From Streptomyces sp. R44 (lineage in GTDB: Bacteria > Actinomycetota > Actinomycetes > Streptomycetales > Streptomycetaceae): a DNA stretch of 64,000 nucleotides. Each line of letters starts with the position of its first letter. The stretch's first letter is position 1. Made by a program: the position numbers and the translations under genes. Of this stretch, positions 24,754 to 34,226 are shown one piece after another. Location: contig NZ_CP163444.1 in assembly GCF_041053105.1 (NCBI RefSeq), positions 7,782,501-7,846,500 on the forward strand. The letters run 5' to 3'. The notes beneath the pieces are model-generated. The model had not been told where the DNA came from. It worked only from the letters and a program-made list of their open reading frames with translations, and searched no databases.

Positions 24754-25833
24754 TCAGGCCTGCACCGCCGTGAAGCCCGCCCTCTTGTACGTCCGCATCA
24801 GCAGCGCCGTCTCCGTCGACGTCACGTCCTCCAGGCGGGCGAAGACCCGGGCCGTGAACTCCTGGAAGTCCCGGGTGTCGCGATGGCTGGAGTACCCGAG
24901 CAGGCTCGTCCCGCCGCTCGTCACCACCAGATGCCGCAGGGCCGGTTCCCGCGCGAGCAGCCGGATCGCGGGATCGAGCCCCCGGTGCGGCACCCCGAGC
25001 CGGAACCGCGCCTCCACCGGATAGCCGAGGACCGCCGGGTCGGCGTGCAGCCGCAGATGCAGCACGTGCGAGGCCGTGAGCCTGGCCAGCCGCCGCCGGG
25101 CCGTCGTCTCGCCGACGCTCAGCTCCCGCGCGAGGCGCGTCGTCGACATGCGCGCGTCGCGACGGAGCAGCTCGACGAGCCGCCGGTCGAGCTCGTCCAC
25201 GACGGGCGGCTCCGGCAGCGCGGTGCCCTCGATGGCGTGCCGCCGCACGTCCGTGGGCTCGTCGTCGTACGGTGCCCAGTCGCTGGCCGTGAGCAGCAGC
25301 CGGAGCACCACCGCCGAGTGGATGTCCACGACCCCGTCGAGCCGGCCGATCACCGTGTCCACAAGGGTGAGCAGCGCGTCGTGGCCGGTCGCGTGGAGCT
25401 CGACGAACACGTCGAGCGCCCCGGTGGCGACCTCCACGGACCGCGTCTCGTCCAGGGCGGCGAGCGTCAGCGCCACCTCGTGGACGCGGCCCGGCGCGCA
25501 CCGTACGGCGATCTCCGCCGTCACCCCCTCGTACTGGTACTCGGGAATGAGCGCCGCCACGAACGCGACCCGCCCGTCGGCGGTCATCCGCTCCAGGCGG
25601 CGCGCGACGGTCCGCTCGTGCGCCCCGACGGCCGCGGCGACCTCCGCGAAGGGCGCGCGGGGATCGCGGTGCAGGACCCTCAGGATCCCGTGGTCCAGCG
25701 CGTCGAGACCGCCGCCGGGCCCGGGACCACCCGCACCCGGGCCGACCCCGGGACCACCCGCACCCGGGCCGACCCCGCCGCCGGGCCCGGATCCCGCTCC
25801 GTCGCCGTGCCGTGCCGCCCGCTCCGCCGTCAT
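24754..25833 (-). CDS. Double-module Lrp/AsnC-family regulator
   Basis: 359 residues containing two Lrp/AsnC units in one chain. HTH one is LDHGILRVLHRDPRAPFAEV then HERTVARRLERMTADGRV; RAM-like sensor one is ~90-175. HTH two is LDRRLVELLRRDARMSTTRL then GETTARRRLARLTASHVL; sensor two is ~260-345. The first ~42 residues are a Gly/Pro-rich linker made by a 27-base tandem duplication. It is divergent from the MFS-amidohydrolase operon (26077) and probably controls it in response to an amino-acid-like ligand. Confidence 0.88.
   Translation of the reverse strand: MTAERAARHGDGAGSGPGGGVGPGAGGPGVGPGAGGPGPGGGLDALDHGILRVLHRDPRAPFAEVAAAVGAHERTVARRLERMTADGRVAFVAALIPEYQYEGVTAEIAVRCAPGRVHEVALTLAALDETRSVEVATGALDVFVELHATGHDALLTLVDTVIGRLDGVVDIHSAVVLRLLLTASDWAPYDDEPTDVRRHAIEGTALPEPPVVDELDRRLVELLRRDARMSTTRLARELSVGETTARRRLARLTASHVLHLRLHADPAVLGYPVEARFRLGVPHRGLDPAIRLLAREPALRHLVVTSGGTSLLGYSSHRDTRDFQEFTARVFARLEDVTSTETALLMRTYKRAGFTAVQA
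25723..25776 (-). repeat. Perfect 27-base tandem duplication in the Lrp gene
   Basis: 25723-25749 and 25750-25776 are identical. Each encodes nine residues of the Gly/Pro/Ala-rich N-terminal linker (VGPGAGGPG-type), so copy-number change stays in frame. Confidence 0.9.
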
Positions 25834-26076
25834 GCCGCCTTCTCTCCGCCCGGTCCCGAGCCCGCCCGAAGGCGCTCCACGCGCCCGCCGCGTGCCCGAA
25901 TCCGCCGCAGGACCCCCGTCCTCTGCCGCATTCGGCCGTCTTCACGGTCAACTCTTGCCCGAAGTGCCGTTCGCTCGCCACATTGTGGTGCATCTTCCGC
26001 CCCCGCACCCCCACCCGCCGCCGGCGGCCCCCCCTCCCCATCGAGCCCACGCGGCCCTCCCGAAGAGGTAGTACGT

Positions 26077-27522
26077 ATGACGGACGCCGGTACCCGCACC
26101 GCCCCCGTACGAAGAAGAGCCGTACGTCCCGTACCCGCCGGCGCGGTCATCGCCTCGGTCGCCCTCGTCGAGCTCTCCAGCGGCATCACCCAGGGCTTCC
26201 TCTCCCCGCTGCTCAAGGGCCTGACCGACACCCTGAAGGTCACCGCGGCGGACCTGAACTGGATCAGCATCGCGAACCTGCTCGCCAGCGTCGCGTTCAC
26301 GCCGGTCCTCGCCCGCATGGGCGACCTCTACGGCCACCGCCGCCTGCTGCGCTGGAACCTGGCGATCGTCATCGCCGGCTCCGTCCTCGTCGCACTGAGC
26401 CGCTCCTTCCCGGTGCTGCTCGCCGGCCAGATCCTCCAGGGCGCCATCGCCGGCTTCTTCCCGCTCCTCGTCGGCATCCTCCGCAACCGCCCCGACGGCG
26501 GCGACGCGGAGAGCCGCCGCGGCATCAGCCTGATGGTCGCCGCACTGATCGGCGGCCTCACCCTCGGCCTGCTGTCCAGCGGCTTCATCGCCGCGACCGT
26601 CGACAGCCCCACCGCCGCCCTCTGGGTGCCCGCCATCGGTGCCGGCATCGCGCTGGCCGTGACCTGGCCCCTGCTGCCCGAGTCCGACGACCGCCCCGGC
26701 GGCTCCGTCGACTGGGCCGGGGCGGTGCTGCTCTCCGTCGGCCTCGTCGCCCTGATGCTCGCCCTGGGCCTCGGCGGCACCCCCGGCTGGGAGTGGACCT
26801 CCACCCGCACCCTCGCCACCCTGGCCGGCGGCGTGCTCGTCACCGCCCTGTGGGTGCTCGTGGAGCTCCGTACCGCCGAGCCCATGATCGACGTCCGGAT
26901 GTTCGCCCGGCGCAACGTGGTCGTCGTCTCCGTCGTGACGCTCTCCTTCAGCTTCTGCATGCTCGGGCTCCAGGTCGCCCACCCGGTCTTCCTGGGCACG
27001 AGCCCCGACGAGACCGGGTACGGCTTCGGCTACGGCCCCGCCGTCATCGGCCTGGCCATGCTCCCCAACCTCCTCGCCATGGCCCTCGGCGCGCTCGCCG
27101 CCCCCGCCGTCGCGGCCCGCATCACCGACCGGCTCACCCTCGTCACCGGCTCCGCCCTGATGGCCCTCGGATACGGCGTCGTCCTCGCCGTCCACTCCTC
27201 GGCGCCGCTCTTCCTGTGCGGCACGGCGCTCGCCGGACTCGGCAACGGCTTCCTCCAGCACTCCACGCGCACCCTCGCCGTCGAGTCCGTCCCCCACGAC
27301 CGGACGTCCGTCGGCTCCGGCATCAACGAGCTGATCATCAACGTCGGCGGCTCGCTCGGCGCCGCCGCGGTCCTCACCGTCTTCGCCGGGCGCACCCCCG
27401 CCGGCCACACCCTGCCCGACCTCGGCGCCTACACCACCTCCTGGGTGCTGTGCGCCGTGATCTCCGTCGCCGGCGGCGCCGCCTCCCTCCTCTACCGCAC
27501 CCCGTCGAAGGACCTCCGATGA
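26077..27522 (+). CDS. MFS transporter (14-helix DHA2-like)
   Basis: 481 residues, with about 14 membrane helices. Motif A is ARMGDLYGHRRLLRWNLA, and GQILQGAIAGFFPLLVGILR and GISLMVAALIGGLTLGLLSS follow in helices 4-5. ATG 26077 has GAAGAGG ten bases upstream. Its stop overlaps the start of the M20 amidohydrolase (ATGA at 27519-27522), so the two are translationally coupled. A transporter plus peptidase-like hydrolase under an Lrp-type regulator suggests import of an N-acyl amino acid or dipeptide-like compound, or export of its product. Confidence 0.9.
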   Translation: MTDAGTRTAPVRRRAVRPVPAGAVIASVALVELSSGITQGFLSPLLKGLTDTLKVTAADLNWISIANLLASVAFTPVLARMGDLYGHRRLLRWNLAIVIAGSVLVALSRSFPVLLAGQILQGAIAGFFPLLVGILRNRPDGGDAESRRGISLMVAALIGGLTLGLLSSGFIAATVDSPTAALWVPAIGAGIALAVTWPLLPESDDRPGGSVDWAGAVLLSVGLVALMLALGLGGTPGWEWTSTRTLATLAGGVLVTALWVLVELRTAEPMIDVRMFARRNVVVVSVVTLSFSFCMLGLQVAHPVFLGTSPDETGYGFGYGPAVIGLAMLPNLLAMALGALAAPAVAARITDRLTLVTGSALMALGYGVVLAVHSSAPLFLCGTALAGLGNGFLQHSTRTLAVESVPHDRTSVGSGINELIINVGGSLGAAAVLTVFAGRTPAGHTLPDLGAYTTSWVLCAVISVAGGAASLLYRTPSKDLR

Positions 27523-28703
27523 CGCCGACCACCACGGCCCGCCACCACAGCCGGGCCGTCCTCACCCGCCACCAGGAAGCGGTCATCGGGCTCAGCCACG
27601 CCCTGCACGCCGACCCCGAACTCGCCTACGAGGAGCACCGCGCGGCCCGCCGCATCACCGACCTCGTCGAGCGCGCCGGCTTCGACGTGACCCGCGAGGC
27701 GTACGGACTGCCCACCGCGTTCCGCGCCACCGCCGGCACCGGCGACCTGGTCGTCGCGATCTGCGCGGAGTACGACGCGCTCCCCGGCATCGGTCACGCC
27801 TGCGGCCACAACGTCAACGGCTCGGCCTCCGTGGCCGCCGCCCTGGCGCTCGCGCCGCTCGCCGACGACCTCGGCCTCACCGTCGCGCTCCTCGGCACCC
27901 CCGCCGAGGAGTCGGGCGGCGGCAAGGTCGACATGCTCCGCGCCGGGGCCTTCGACGACGTGGCCGCCGCGATGATGGTGCACGCCGCGCCGCAGGACGC
28001 CGTGGGCCTCTCCACCCTGGCCATCAGCAGCCTCTCCGTCGCGTACTCCGGGGTCCCGGCGCACGCCGCTGCGATGCCGCACCGGGGCGTCAACGCCGCC
28101 GACGCGATGATGATCGCCCAGGTCGCGATCGCCGCCCACCGCCAGCAGATGGTCCCCGGCGCCGTCGTCTCCGGCGTCGTCACCTCGGCCGGGGACGCGG
28201 CGAACGTCATCCCGGACCGGGCCACCGCGACGTACGACGTCCGCGCCGGCACCAGCGAGGAGCTCGCCGCACTCCAGGCGCGGGTCCGGGCCTGCTTCGA
28301 GGCCGGCGCCCTCGCCACCGGCGCCGACCTCCTCCTGGAGACCGTCGGCAACGACTACGCCGACCTCCGCCAGGATCTCGCGATGGGCCGGAGCTACCAG
28401 GCCGCCGCCGAGGCCCTCGGCCGGACCGTCCTCCCCCACGACCCCGGGCTGCGCGGCGGTTCGACCGACATGGGGAACGTCTCGCACCTCGTCCCGACGA
28501 TCCACCCGTCCATCGGGTACGACTGCGGCGACACGATCATGCACCACCCGGACTTCACCCGGTACGGCACCACGGCCGCCGCCGACCGCGCCGTCCTGGA
28601 CGGCGGTCTGGCCATGGCGTGGACCGCGATCGACCTGGCGAGCGACCCGGCCCAGCGCGAGCGGCTCCTCGCCGGCGTCGCCGCCCGCGCCGCCGCGAAC
28701 TGA
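27519..28703 (+). CDS. M20-family amidohydrolase / peptidase
   Basis: 394 residues. The M20D metal-binding segments are visible: HADPELAYEEHRA, CAEYDALPGIGHACGHNVNG (Asp and His ligands), GTPAEESGGGK (Glu-Glu) and a lid domain containing VAYSGVPAHAAAMPHRGVNA. Members hydrolyse N-acyl or aminobenzoyl-glutamate-type amide bonds in the cytoplasm. It is coupled to the upstream MFS gene by an ATGA overlap. A short 18-base gap separates it from the convergent SMP-30 gene, and no terminator is obvious there. Confidence 0.9.
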   Translation: MTPTTTARHHSRAVLTRHQEAVIGLSHALHADPELAYEEHRAARRITDLVERAGFDVTREAYGLPTAFRATAGTGDLVVAICAEYDALPGIGHACGHNVNGSASVAAALALAPLADDLGLTVALLGTPAEESGGGKVDMLRAGAFDDVAAAMMVHAAPQDAVGLSTLAISSLSVAYSGVPAHAAAMPHRGVNAADAMMIAQVAIAAHRQQMVPGAVVSGVVTSAGDAANVIPDRATATYDVRAGTSEELAALQARVRACFEAGALATGADLLLETVGNDYADLRQDLAMGRSYQAAAEALGRTVLPHDPGLRGGSTDMGNVSHLVPTIHPSIGYDCGDTIMHHPDFTRYGTTAAADRAVLDGGLAMAWTAIDLASDPAQRERLLAGVAARAAAN

Positions 28704-28721
28704 CGGTCGTCCGGAGGTGCT

Positions 28722-29678
28722 TCAGGCCGCCGTGCCCAGCCAGGGGCGGCGGCCGGGGCCGGTCGGGTGGGTGCCCGTGGCGCTCATGACCACCGAGTAC
28801 AGGCTGGTCTGGGCGGCGATGAAGAGCCGGTTGCGCTTGGCACCGCCCCAGGAGATGTTGGCGACCGGCTCCGGGACGTTCAGCCGCCCGATCAGGGTGC
28901 CGTCGGGGTCGTAACAGTGCACCCCGTCGCTCATCGCGGCGGCCCAGAGGCGGCCGTCGGCGTCGAAGCGGAGGTTGTCGAAGCGGGCCTCCGCGCGGGC
29001 CGAGGCGTCGGCGAAGACCTTGCCGTCGGAGAGCGTGCCGTCCTCGCGCACGTCGAAGACCCGGATGAAGCCGGCCCGGGTGTCGGAGACGAAGAGGCGC
29101 GTCTCGTCGTGGTTGAAGACGAGACCGTTCGGCGCGGCGAACTCGTCGGCCACCAGGCGTACTTCGCCGCTGTCCGGATCGATCCGGTAGACGTTGTTGG
29201 AGCCGATCTCGCTCTCCGCGCGGTGACCCTCGTAGTCGCTGGTGATGCCGAAGTCCGGGTCGGAGAACCAGATCGAGCCGTCGGACTTCACCGCCGCGTC
29301 GTTCGGGCTGTTCAGGCGCTTGCCCTCCCAGCGGTCCGCGAGCACGGTGACCGTGCCGTCGTGCTCGGTGCGGGTCACGCGCCGGTTGCCCTGCTCGCAG
29401 GAGATCAACCGCCCCTCACGGTCCAGCGTGTTGCCGTTGGTGTGCCCGGCCGTGCGGCGGAAGACCGAGACGGCGCCCGTCTCCTCGTCCCAGCGCAGCA
29501 TCCGGTCGTTCGGGATGTCGCTCCAGACCAGCTGCCGCCAGGCGGGCAGATAGATCGGTCCCTCGGCCCAACGACAGCCCGTGTACAGGACGTCCAGCGC
29601 GTCGTCGCCGTACATGCACCGTCCCGTGAGGAACCGCTCGTCGAACATCTCGTACAGCTCGGGGCGCTCGCCGCTCAT
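28722..29678 (-). CDS. SMP-30 / gluconolactonase family lactonase
   Basis: 318 residues of six-bladed propeller type. SMP-30 hallmarks are CRWAEGPIYLPAWRQLVWSD (metal Glu), GHTNGNTLDREGRLISCEQG, LNSPNDAAVKSDGSIWFSDP (Asn ligand) and APNGLVFNHDETRLFVSDT (Asn/Asp ligands). It would open sugar lactones with a divalent metal in the cytoplasm. The start at 29678 has GAAGGGAAGG upstream. A perfect 9-base inverted repeat at 29718-29749 lies in its promoter, so it is probably controlled by a sugar-acid regulator located elsewhere. Confidence 0.9.
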   Translation of the reverse strand: MSGERPELYEMFDERFLTGRCMYGDDALDVLYTGCRWAEGPIYLPAWRQLVWSDIPNDRMLRWDEETGAVSVFRRTAGHTNGNTLDREGRLISCEQGNRRVTRTEHDGTVTVLADRWEGKRLNSPNDAAVKSDGSIWFSDPDFGITSDYEGHRAESEIGSNNVYRIDPDSGEVRLVADEFAAPNGLVFNHDETRLFVSDTRAGFIRVFDVREDGTLSDGKVFADASARAEARFDNLRFDADGRLWAAAMSDGVHCYDPDGTLIGRLNVPEPVANISWGGAKRNRLFIAAQTSLYSVVMSATGTHPTGPGRRPWLGTAA

Positions 29679-29717
29679 GGGCCCTTCCCTTCGTGAAGCC
29701 ATCACCTGTGCCGAACC

Positions 29718-29749
29718 TGATCCTGCGCGATATGAAGATTGCAGGATCA
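29718..29749 (-). promoter_or_regulatory. Operator in the lactonase promoter
   Basis: TGATCCTGC (29718-29726) and GCAGGATCA (29741-29749) form a perfect inverted repeat with a 14-base AT-richer centre, 40 bases upstream of the lactonase start. Confidence 0.6.
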
Positions 29750-29805
29750 TCTACGGTCCACACAAGGCACTTCCGAACGGAGAGCTGTGGATCACACGGC
29801 TCGTC

Positions 29806-30642
29806 TCACTCCTCCCCGCCCTCCTCGTCCTCCTCGTCCTCCTCCGCCTCCACGGCGAACAGCGCCCCCTCCGGATCGCGGACCACCAACCTCCGTTCGT
29901 CGTCACCGCCCGGCGGCCGCATCCCGGCCCACTCGCCGCCCGGCACCACCGACCCGCCGTACGCCGGCACCGCCTCCCGCGCCGCCGCCAGATCCCGCAC
30001 CCGGAAACGGACCAGCCACCGCGGCCGCAACTGCGGGCGGGACGACTCGGATTCGACCGGACCGCTGTCGAGCCGCGCGACGGCCTCGCCGCCCCGCCGC
30101 AGCACCACCCCCTCGTGCTCGTACGACACCTCGGTACCGCCCTCGCTCCCGTCCGCCCAGCCCAGCACCCCGCCGTAGAACACGGCCGCGTCGAACGCGT
30201 CGCGGGTGTGCAGCTCCACCCAGGCCGGCGCCCGCCGCTCGCCGACGTGCCAGCGCGACACCAGACGCCCCTCCCACACGCCGAACAGGGCACCCTCCAG
30301 ATCCGTCGCGAGCGCCGCCCGGCCCCGGGGCGGATACGCCAGCGGGCCGACCCCCACCGTGCCGCCACGCTCCCGGATCCGCGCCACCGCCGCGTCGGCG
30401 TCCTCCACGGCGAAGAACACCGTCCAGGCCACCGGCCCCGCCGGCTCCGCGTCGAGCGCCGCGATCCCCGCCACCGGCACCCCGTCCCGCTCACCCACCA
30501 CGTACGCGTCGCCGAAGGCACCCGGCCGGAACGTCCACCCGAGCACCGCCCCGTAGAAGCGCTGCGCCGCCTCCAGATCGTGCGCGGACAGATTCAGCCA
30601 GCACGGTGCTCCCACCGCGTCCCCGGTCGTCGGCCCCGACAC
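29806..30642 (-). CDS. VOC family protein (two modules) with acidic tail
   Basis: 278 residues with two glyoxalase-like modules. Module one is WLNLSAHDLEAAQRFYGAVL to EGALFGVWEG; module two is WVELHTRDAFDAAVFYGGVL to DPEGALFAVEA. The C-terminal tail is almost entirely Glu/Asp (EEDEEDEEGGEE). GTG 30642 has GAGGAGG eight bases upstream. The gene lies 82 bases downstream of the flavoprotein operon on the same strand, so it may be its last member or separate. The ligand is unknown. Confidence 0.82.
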   Translation of the reverse strand: MSGPTTGDAVGAPCWLNLSAHDLEAAQRFYGAVLGWTFRPGAFGDAYVVGERDGVPVAGIAALDAEPAGPVAWTVFFAVEDADAAVARIRERGGTVGVGPLAYPPRGRAALATDLEGALFGVWEGRLVSRWHVGERRAPAWVELHTRDAFDAAVFYGGVLGWADGSEGGTEVSYEHEGVVLRRGGEAVARLDSGPVESESSRPQLRPRWLVRFRVRDLAAAREAVPAYGGSVVPGGEWAGMRPPGGDDERRLVVRDPEGALFAVEAEEDEEDEEGGEE

Positions 30643-30724
30643 CGGCACCACCTCCTCGTCGTCCTGAGTCCGTGCGCCCCTTCCCCGCCCCGCCGGCGAC
30701 CACACCCCGGGTACGCCGAACGGC

Positions 30725-33457
30725 TCAGCGGGCCGCGCGGGAGGCGTAGGCGCGCACGTCCGCGTCCGGGTCGTCCGCCGCCCCGGCGAGCGCGGCACGC
30801 GCGGCCGGTTCGGCCCGGTGGGCCAGGAGCGACAGGACGGCCGCCTTGCGCACGTCCGCGTTCGGATCGGCGAGCGCCCCCGCGAGCGCCGGGACGGCGA
30901 GGCCCGGAGGCGCCGCCCGGAGCGCGGTCGCCGCGCCGGACCGCACCTGCCAGGCGCCGTCGCCGAGCGCGGCCCCCGCCCCCGCCGCGTACGCCGGAGG
31001 GCAGCCGGTGCCCGCGAGCGCGGCCAGGGCGGCTCCCCTGACCAGCGGGTCGGCGTCGTCGAGCAGCGGCGCGAGCGGCTCCGGCGCGGGAGCCCGTACG
31101 GCCGCGAGACCACGGGCCACCGCGACCCGGACCTCGCGCGCCGGATCGGCGGCGGCCCGCGCGAGCTCCGCGACCGCGTCCACCGAGACCAGCGCCCGCA
31201 CGGCCTGGACGCGTACCTCCACGGAGGCGTCGCCGAGCGCGCCCGCGTACAGCGGGGCGTCCCCGAGCCGCAGCGCCCGCAGGACGTCGAGCGCGGCGCC
31301 GCGCACGGCCGGATCGGGCACACCGAGGGCCTCCCGGAGACCGTCCCCGAGCGCCGGCTCGGCGGGCAGCACCTCGACCAGCTCCCGCAGGGCCGCCGAG
31401 GCCGCGGCCCGGACCGGCGCCGCTCCGTCCCGCAGCCGGGCCGCGAGCGCCGGACCGGCCCCGGCCGGCGCGGTCTCCCCGAGCGCGGTCACGGCGGCCG
31501 CCCGCACCGTCGGATCGGCGTCGTCCAGATACGGGCCGAACGCCGCCAGATCGGGGGAGTCCTCGACGAGCGCGAGCAGCCCGAGCAGCCGGGGATGCGG
31601 CCCCGCGGGCGCGGGTGCCTCGGCCGGCGCCCCGGCGGTGACCGGACCGGGACCCGGGGCCGCGGGGACGGCCTCCCGCGCTCCGGCCGTGGCCACCGGC
31701 ACGAGCGCCACCTCGCCGAGGAGCCGCTCCGGACCGCCGGGCGGCGAGAACTCCGGCACCGGAACGACATAGGGCTCCACCGGGCGCGCCGTGAACTCCA
31801 TCGCCCCGGAAGGGGACTTGCGCAGATCCAGATGGTGCAGCCAGCCCGTGTCGTCCCGCTCGGGGTGGTCGAGCCGCTCGTGGTAGAGCCCCCACCGCGA
31901 CTCCGTCCGCGCGAGCGAGGCACGCGCCGCCATCTCGGCGCAGTCCCGGATGAACGACACCTCCGCGCACCGCATCAGCTCGTGCGCCGTGCGCGCCCCC
32001 ATCCCGGCGATCTCCGTCGACATCCGGTCGAACGCCTCCACGGCCAGGGAGAGCTTCGCACCGGTCTTCGGCGGTGCCACGTAGTCGTTGACGAAGCGCC
32101 GCAGCTTGTACTCGACCTGGGGCTGCGGCGGCCCGTCGGGGTTCCGCAGCGGCCGGTAGACGAGCTCGTGGGCGGCCGCGAGCTGACCGGCGTCCAACTC
32201 TCCTCCGTACGCGCGGTACCGAGACGCGTCCTCGCCCGCCAGGTCGCCGAAGACGAACGCGCCGATCATGTAGTTGTGCGGTACGGAGGCCAGGTCGCCG
32301 GCCGCGTACAGCCGGGGCACGGTCGTGCGGGCACGGTCGTCCACCCTCACCCCGGAGGCCGAATGGCCGCCGCACAGGCCGATCTCCGAGATGTGCATCT
32401 CGATGTCGTGGGTCCGGTAGTCGTGCCCCCGGTTCGCGTGGAACGTGCCCCGGGTGGGCCGCTCCGTGGTGTGCAGGATCGACTCGACGGCGCCGATCGT
32501 CTCCTCGGGAAGATGGCTCAGCTTCAGATACACCGGCCCCCGGTCCGAGGCGAGTTCGGCCGCGAACTCGGCCATCATCTGCCCCGACCAGTAGTCCGAC
32601 TCCACGAACCGCTCTCCGTGCCGGTTCACCTGGTACCCGCCGAAGGGGTTGGCGACATAGGCGCAGGCCGGGCCGTTGTAGTCCTTGATCAGGGGGTTGA
32701 TCTGGAAGCACTCGATCCCCGTGAGCGCCGCGCCCGCGTGGTACGCCATCGCGTAGCCGTCGCCCGCGTTCGTCGGGTTCTCGTACGTCCCGTACAGATA
32801 GCCGGAGGCGGGCAGGCCGAGCCGCCCGCAGGGGCCGGTCGCCAGGATCACGGCCCCCGCGCGGACCACGACGAACTCCCCGGTGCGGGTGTGGAACCCG
32901 GCCGCGCCGACGGCCCGGCCGTCCTCCGGGTGGGTGAGCACCCGGACCGGCATGACCCGGTTCTCGATCCGGATCCGCTCCCGCATCTCGCGCCGCCGCA
33001 GCTGCCGGTAGAGGACCTTCTTCACGTCCTTGCCCTCGGGCATCGGCAGCACGTACGAGCCGGACCGGTGGACCTGCCGGACCGCGTACTCCCCGTGCTC
33101 GTCCTTCTCGAACTTCACCCCGTACGACTCCAGGCGCCGGACCATCGCGAAGCCGCGGGTCGCCGTCTGCCGGACGGTGGACTGGTCGACGAGGCCGTCG
33201 TTCGCGCGGGTGATCTCGGCGACGTAGTCGTCGGGCTCCGCCCGGCCGGGCACGACCGCGTTGTTGACGCCGTCCATGCCCATGGCCAGGGCGCCGGAGT
33301 GGCGGACGTGCGCCTTCTCCAGGAGCAGGACGTCCGCCCCGCGCTCGGCGGCGGTCAGCGCCGCCATCGTGCCGGCGGTGCCGCCGCCGATGACGAGCAC
33401 GTCGCAGGAGAGCTCGGTCGCGTCGGCGAGGTCGGGGACGCTCAGGGGGGTGTCCAC
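30725..33457 (-). CDS. AprA-like FAD flavoprotein fused to HEAT repeats
   Basis: 910 residues from GTG 33457 (AAAGG upstream). Residues ~15-560 are a succinate-dehydrogenase/fumarate-reductase/APS-reductase flavoprotein: FAD loop VLVIGGGTAGTMAALTAAER, then LLEKAHVRHSGALAMGMDGV (very close to the AprA pattern), GAVILATGPCGRLG, and LYAAGDLASVPHNYMIGAFV. Residues ~615-910 carry about nine HEAT repeats (D..P.VR.AA..AL), an unusual extension that could bind a partner. It should accept or donate electrons through the small ferredoxin at 36513. It is last in the operon, ten bases after the ATPase stop. The real substrate is unknown; a sulfur compound is an inference. Confidence 0.85.
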   Translation of the reverse strand: MDTPLSVPDLADATELSCDVLVIGGGTAGTMAALTAAERGADVLLLEKAHVRHSGALAMGMDGVNNAVVPGRAEPDDYVAEITRANDGLVDQSTVRQTATRGFAMVRRLESYGVKFEKDEHGEYAVRQVHRSGSYVLPMPEGKDVKKVLYRQLRRREMRERIRIENRVMPVRVLTHPEDGRAVGAAGFHTRTGEFVVVRAGAVILATGPCGRLGLPASGYLYGTYENPTNAGDGYAMAYHAGAALTGIECFQINPLIKDYNGPACAYVANPFGGYQVNRHGERFVESDYWSGQMMAEFAAELASDRGPVYLKLSHLPEETIGAVESILHTTERPTRGTFHANRGHDYRTHDIEMHISEIGLCGGHSASGVRVDDRARTTVPRLYAAGDLASVPHNYMIGAFVFGDLAGEDASRYRAYGGELDAGQLAAAHELVYRPLRNPDGPPQPQVEYKLRRFVNDYVAPPKTGAKLSLAVEAFDRMSTEIAGMGARTAHELMRCAEVSFIRDCAEMAARASLARTESRWGLYHERLDHPERDDTGWLHHLDLRKSPSGAMEFTARPVEPYVVPVPEFSPPGGPERLLGEVALVPVATAGAREAVPAAPGPGPVTAGAPAEAPAPAGPHPRLLGLLALVEDSPDLAAFGPYLDDADPTVRAAAVTALGETAPAGAGPALAARLRDGAAPVRAAASAALRELVEVLPAEPALGDGLREALGVPDPAVRGAALDVLRALRLGDAPLYAGALGDASVEVRVQAVRALVSVDAVAELARAAADPAREVRVAVARGLAAVRAPAPEPLAPLLDDADPLVRGAALAALAGTGCPPAYAAGAGAALGDGAWQVRSGAATALRAAPPGLAVPALAGALADPNADVRKAAVLSLLAHRAEPAARAALAGAADDPDADVRAYASRAAR

Positions 33458-33467
33458 AGGATGCCTT

Positions 33468-34226
33468 TCAGAGGGAGTCGAGAACGCGGCGGCGCAGCGC
33501 CTCGGTGACCGGGGCGTCCCGGGCGTCCCGCACCCGCGGGTGCGGCACGTCCAGGACCTCGCCGGTCGCGAACAGGACGACCCGGTCGCCGAGATGGAGG
33601 GCCTCGTCCACGTCGTGCGTGACGAAGACGACCGTCGCGCCCGTGCCGCGCAGGATCTCCACGAGCAGGTCCTGCATCCCGGCGCGGGTCGCCGCGTCGA
33701 GCGCGCCGAACGGCTCGTCCATCAGGACCGCCCGGGGCCGCCCGGCGAGCGCCCGGGCCAGCTGGACGCGCTGCCGCTGTCCGCCGGACAGCCGGTGCGG
33801 CAGCTTGTGGGCGTGCCCGGCGAGCCCGACCCGCTCCAGCCACTCCTCCGCCGTGCGGCGCCGCTCGGCGCGGGGGACACGGCGGATCGCGAGCGGCAGT
33901 TCCACATTGGCGCGGACCGTGCGCCAGGGCAGCAGGGCGTCGTGCTGGAAGACCAGCGCCCGGTCGGCGCCGGGCCGGCGGACCGGCACCCCGTCCTGGG
34001 TGACCCGCCCCTCCAGCGGGGGCAGCAGCCCGGCGAGCGTCCGCAGCAGGGTCGTCTTCCCGCAGCCGGACGGGCCGACGACGGTGAGGAGTTCACCGGG
34101 AGCGATCCGCAGCCCGACGGGGCCGGACACGGCTCCGCCGTCCCGGTGACCGAGCCGGGCGCCGTGCAGGGCGAGTCCGGCACCGGCCGGCACGGGGGTG
34201 GTGGCGGGCGGACTCACGGGGGTCAT
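33468..34226 (-). CDS. ABC transporter ATPase (nitrate/sulfonate/taurine type)
   Basis: 252 residues. Walker A GPSGCGKTT, Q-loop VFQHDALLPW, signature LSGGQRQRVQLARAL, Walker B RAVLMDEPFGALD and switch His VTHDVDEAL are all intact. The closest type is SsuB/TauB. It powers uptake with the permease and lipoprotein encoded just upstream. Its ATG overlaps the permease stop (ATGA at 34223-34226) and the flavoprotein starts ten bases downstream. Confidence 0.93.
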   Translation of the reverse strand: MTPVSPPATTPVPAGAGLALHGARLGHRDGGAVSGPVGLRIAPGELLTVVGPSGCGKTTLLRTLAGLLPPLEGRVTQDGVPVRRPGADRALVFQHDALLPWRTVRANVELPLAIRRVPRAERRRTAEEWLERVGLAGHAHKLPHRLSGGQRQRVQLARALAGRPRAVLMDEPFGALDAATRAGMQDLLVEILRGTGATVVFVTHDVDEALHLGDRVVLFATGEVLDVPHPRVRDARDAPVTEALRRRVLDSL

